A stretch of 5,697 nt of DNA from Candidatus Cloacimonadota bacterium (GTDB lineage Bacteria; Cloacimonadota; Cloacimonadia; Cloacimonadales; JAJBBL01). Under the pieces are notes generated by a model. That model had not been told where the DNA came from. It saw only the letters and a list, made by a program, of their open reading frames with translations, and ran no database searches. The position numbers and the translations under genes are program-made. Positions 5,105 through 5,697 of this stretch are shown here, in pieces (position 1 is the stretch's first letter; each line of letters opens with the position of its first letter). The stretch is taken from the NCBI GenBank assembly GCA_020532365.1, contig JAJBBL010000010.1:1-5697 (forward strand), read 5' to 3'.

Positions 5105-5697
5105 TCACTTTTTTACCCTCTTTTTAGTAGCAAGGTCTACCCCATACTCAATTAGCGGGATGAACGAGTTTGTCAGAAGCAGTGCAAACATAAACCCTTC
5201 TGTCCAAAGAGCATATTTTCTAATGAATACGGTTAAAAATCCAATCAAAAGGCCGTAAATCCAGATAACTGCACTCTTCTTTGGAGCTGTAATCGGGTCG
5301 GTAGCCATAAAGACAGTACCAAACAGCACGCCACCGCTGATGAGTAAGTGTATCAATTCTGAACTCGGATAGAAGATAAGTGAAAAAACGGTCATACTGA
5401 GTAACGTCGAGACCATTATCTCCCACTTAGCGGTTTTAGTGACGATTAAATAAATTGCTCCAAGCAGTATTAAGATCGCCGATGTTTCACCTATACTCCC
5501 TGGAATAGTCCCTCTAAAAAGGTCTAACAGTGGGTAGCCTATGCTGTTTTTAATCGGCGTAGCAGTGGTTACTACGTTAGGACTCAACCACGCTGCAAAA
5601 CCACCGGGTAGACTCTTGAAAGGGTGTACCCACTCAGCAGTCATCTCGTTAGCAAAGGCGATATAGATAAAGGTACGACCTACTATTGCTGGGTTGA
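5105..5697 (-). CDS. nqrB: Na+-translocating NADH:quinone oxidoreductase subunit B, C-terminal half (partial, runs off right edge)
   Basis: The reading frame is open to the right edge, so this is the last 196 or so codons of a protein that is usually about 400 residues long. It begins at NPAIVGRTF, a motif typical of NqrB/RnfD; the methionine at 5644 is internal, not a start. The stretch NVVTTATP contains the likely FMN-bearing threonine (codon 5558-5560), in a motif with Asn where Asp is usual. IPGSIGETS, FMATDPITAP and WTEGFMFALL are further conserved segments. About five membrane helices are visible. NqrB is the membrane subunit that carries covalent FMN and riboflavin and delivers electrons to quinone, and it is part of the Na+ path. 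The fragment also resembles RnfD (PGSIGETS), and the NqrB name is favoured because an NqrF gene, and no RnfB or RnfC gene, lies in the operon. Confidence 0.92.
   Translation of the reverse strand, partial: NPAIVGRTFIYIAFANEMTAEWVHPFKSLPGGFAAWLSPNVVTTATPIKNSIGYPLLDLFRGTIPGSIGETSAILILLGAIYLIVTKTAKWEIMVSTLLSMTVFSLIFYPSSELIHLLISGGVLFGTVFMATDPITAPKKSAVIWIYGLLIGFLTVFIRKYALWTEGFMFALLLTNSFIPLIEYGVDLATKKRVKK

Noticed and set aside
5220..5426. Minus-strand ORF of 68 codons in another frame inside nqrB
   Set aside because: It overlaps the conserved NqrB frame completely and its product has no recognisable features.
2130..5697. The operon as a plain Rnf complex
   Set aside because: NqrF with its ferredoxin and reductase domains replaces RnfB/RnfC, neither of which is seen, so Nqr is the better name despite RnfG/RnfD-like details.

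Overview
The window carries the downstream part of an Nqr operon, the sodium-pumping NADH:quinone oxidoreductase. Every gene I can support lies on the minus strand, so transcription runs from right to left. The order is nqrB (3' part only, cut by the right edge), nqrC, nqrD, nqrE, nqrF, a 150-residue protein of unknown function, a REC-PAS-GGDEF signalling protein, and at the left edge the first 30 codons of an exported protein.

The base composition is fairly AT-rich. Shine-Dalgarno sites are strong (AGAGG, AGGTGA, AAGGGGG, GGAGG). The Nqr subunits are compact relatives of the Vibrio cholerae proteins: NqrF has 365 residues, NqrC 207, NqrD 198 and NqrE 195 or 196. From the look of these proteins and of the small unknown protein, my best guess is a spirochaete. 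This is recollection of family style, not a database result, and other anaerobic or fermentative lineages remain possible.

From 5697 to 2130 the five nqr genes are packed with a 4-base overlap (nqrC/nqrD) and gaps of 7 to 45 bases. NqrF oxidises NADH on the cytoplasmic side through FAD and a [2Fe-2S] cluster. Electrons cross the membrane through the iron-sulfur centre held by NqrD and NqrE, reach covalent FMN on NqrC and NqrB, and end on quinone, driving Na+ export. All the expected cofactor residues in the visible parts are present: four ferredoxin cysteines in NqrF, one pair of cysteines each in NqrD and NqrE, and a flavinylated-type threonine in both NqrC and NqrB. nqrA and the start of nqrB should lie beyond the right edge.

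From 2089 to 288 follow the 150-residue unknown and the putative diguanylate cyclase, with gaps of 40 and 26 bases and their own ribosome binding sites, so they are probably read from the same transcript. This is where V. cholerae has apbE and nqrM, neither of which is visible here. A 196-base spacer (92-287) then separates the cyclase from the signal-peptide gene at the left edge. The spacer has no convincing terminator or promoter, but it does contain a possible seven-codon leader ORF.

I do not see a mobile element, CRISPR array, tRNA or rRNA. The points most worth following up are the diguanylate cyclase and the unknown protein coupled to the respiratory operon, the Asn-for-Asp change in both flavinylation motifs, and the compact, partly Rnf-like character of this Nqr complex.
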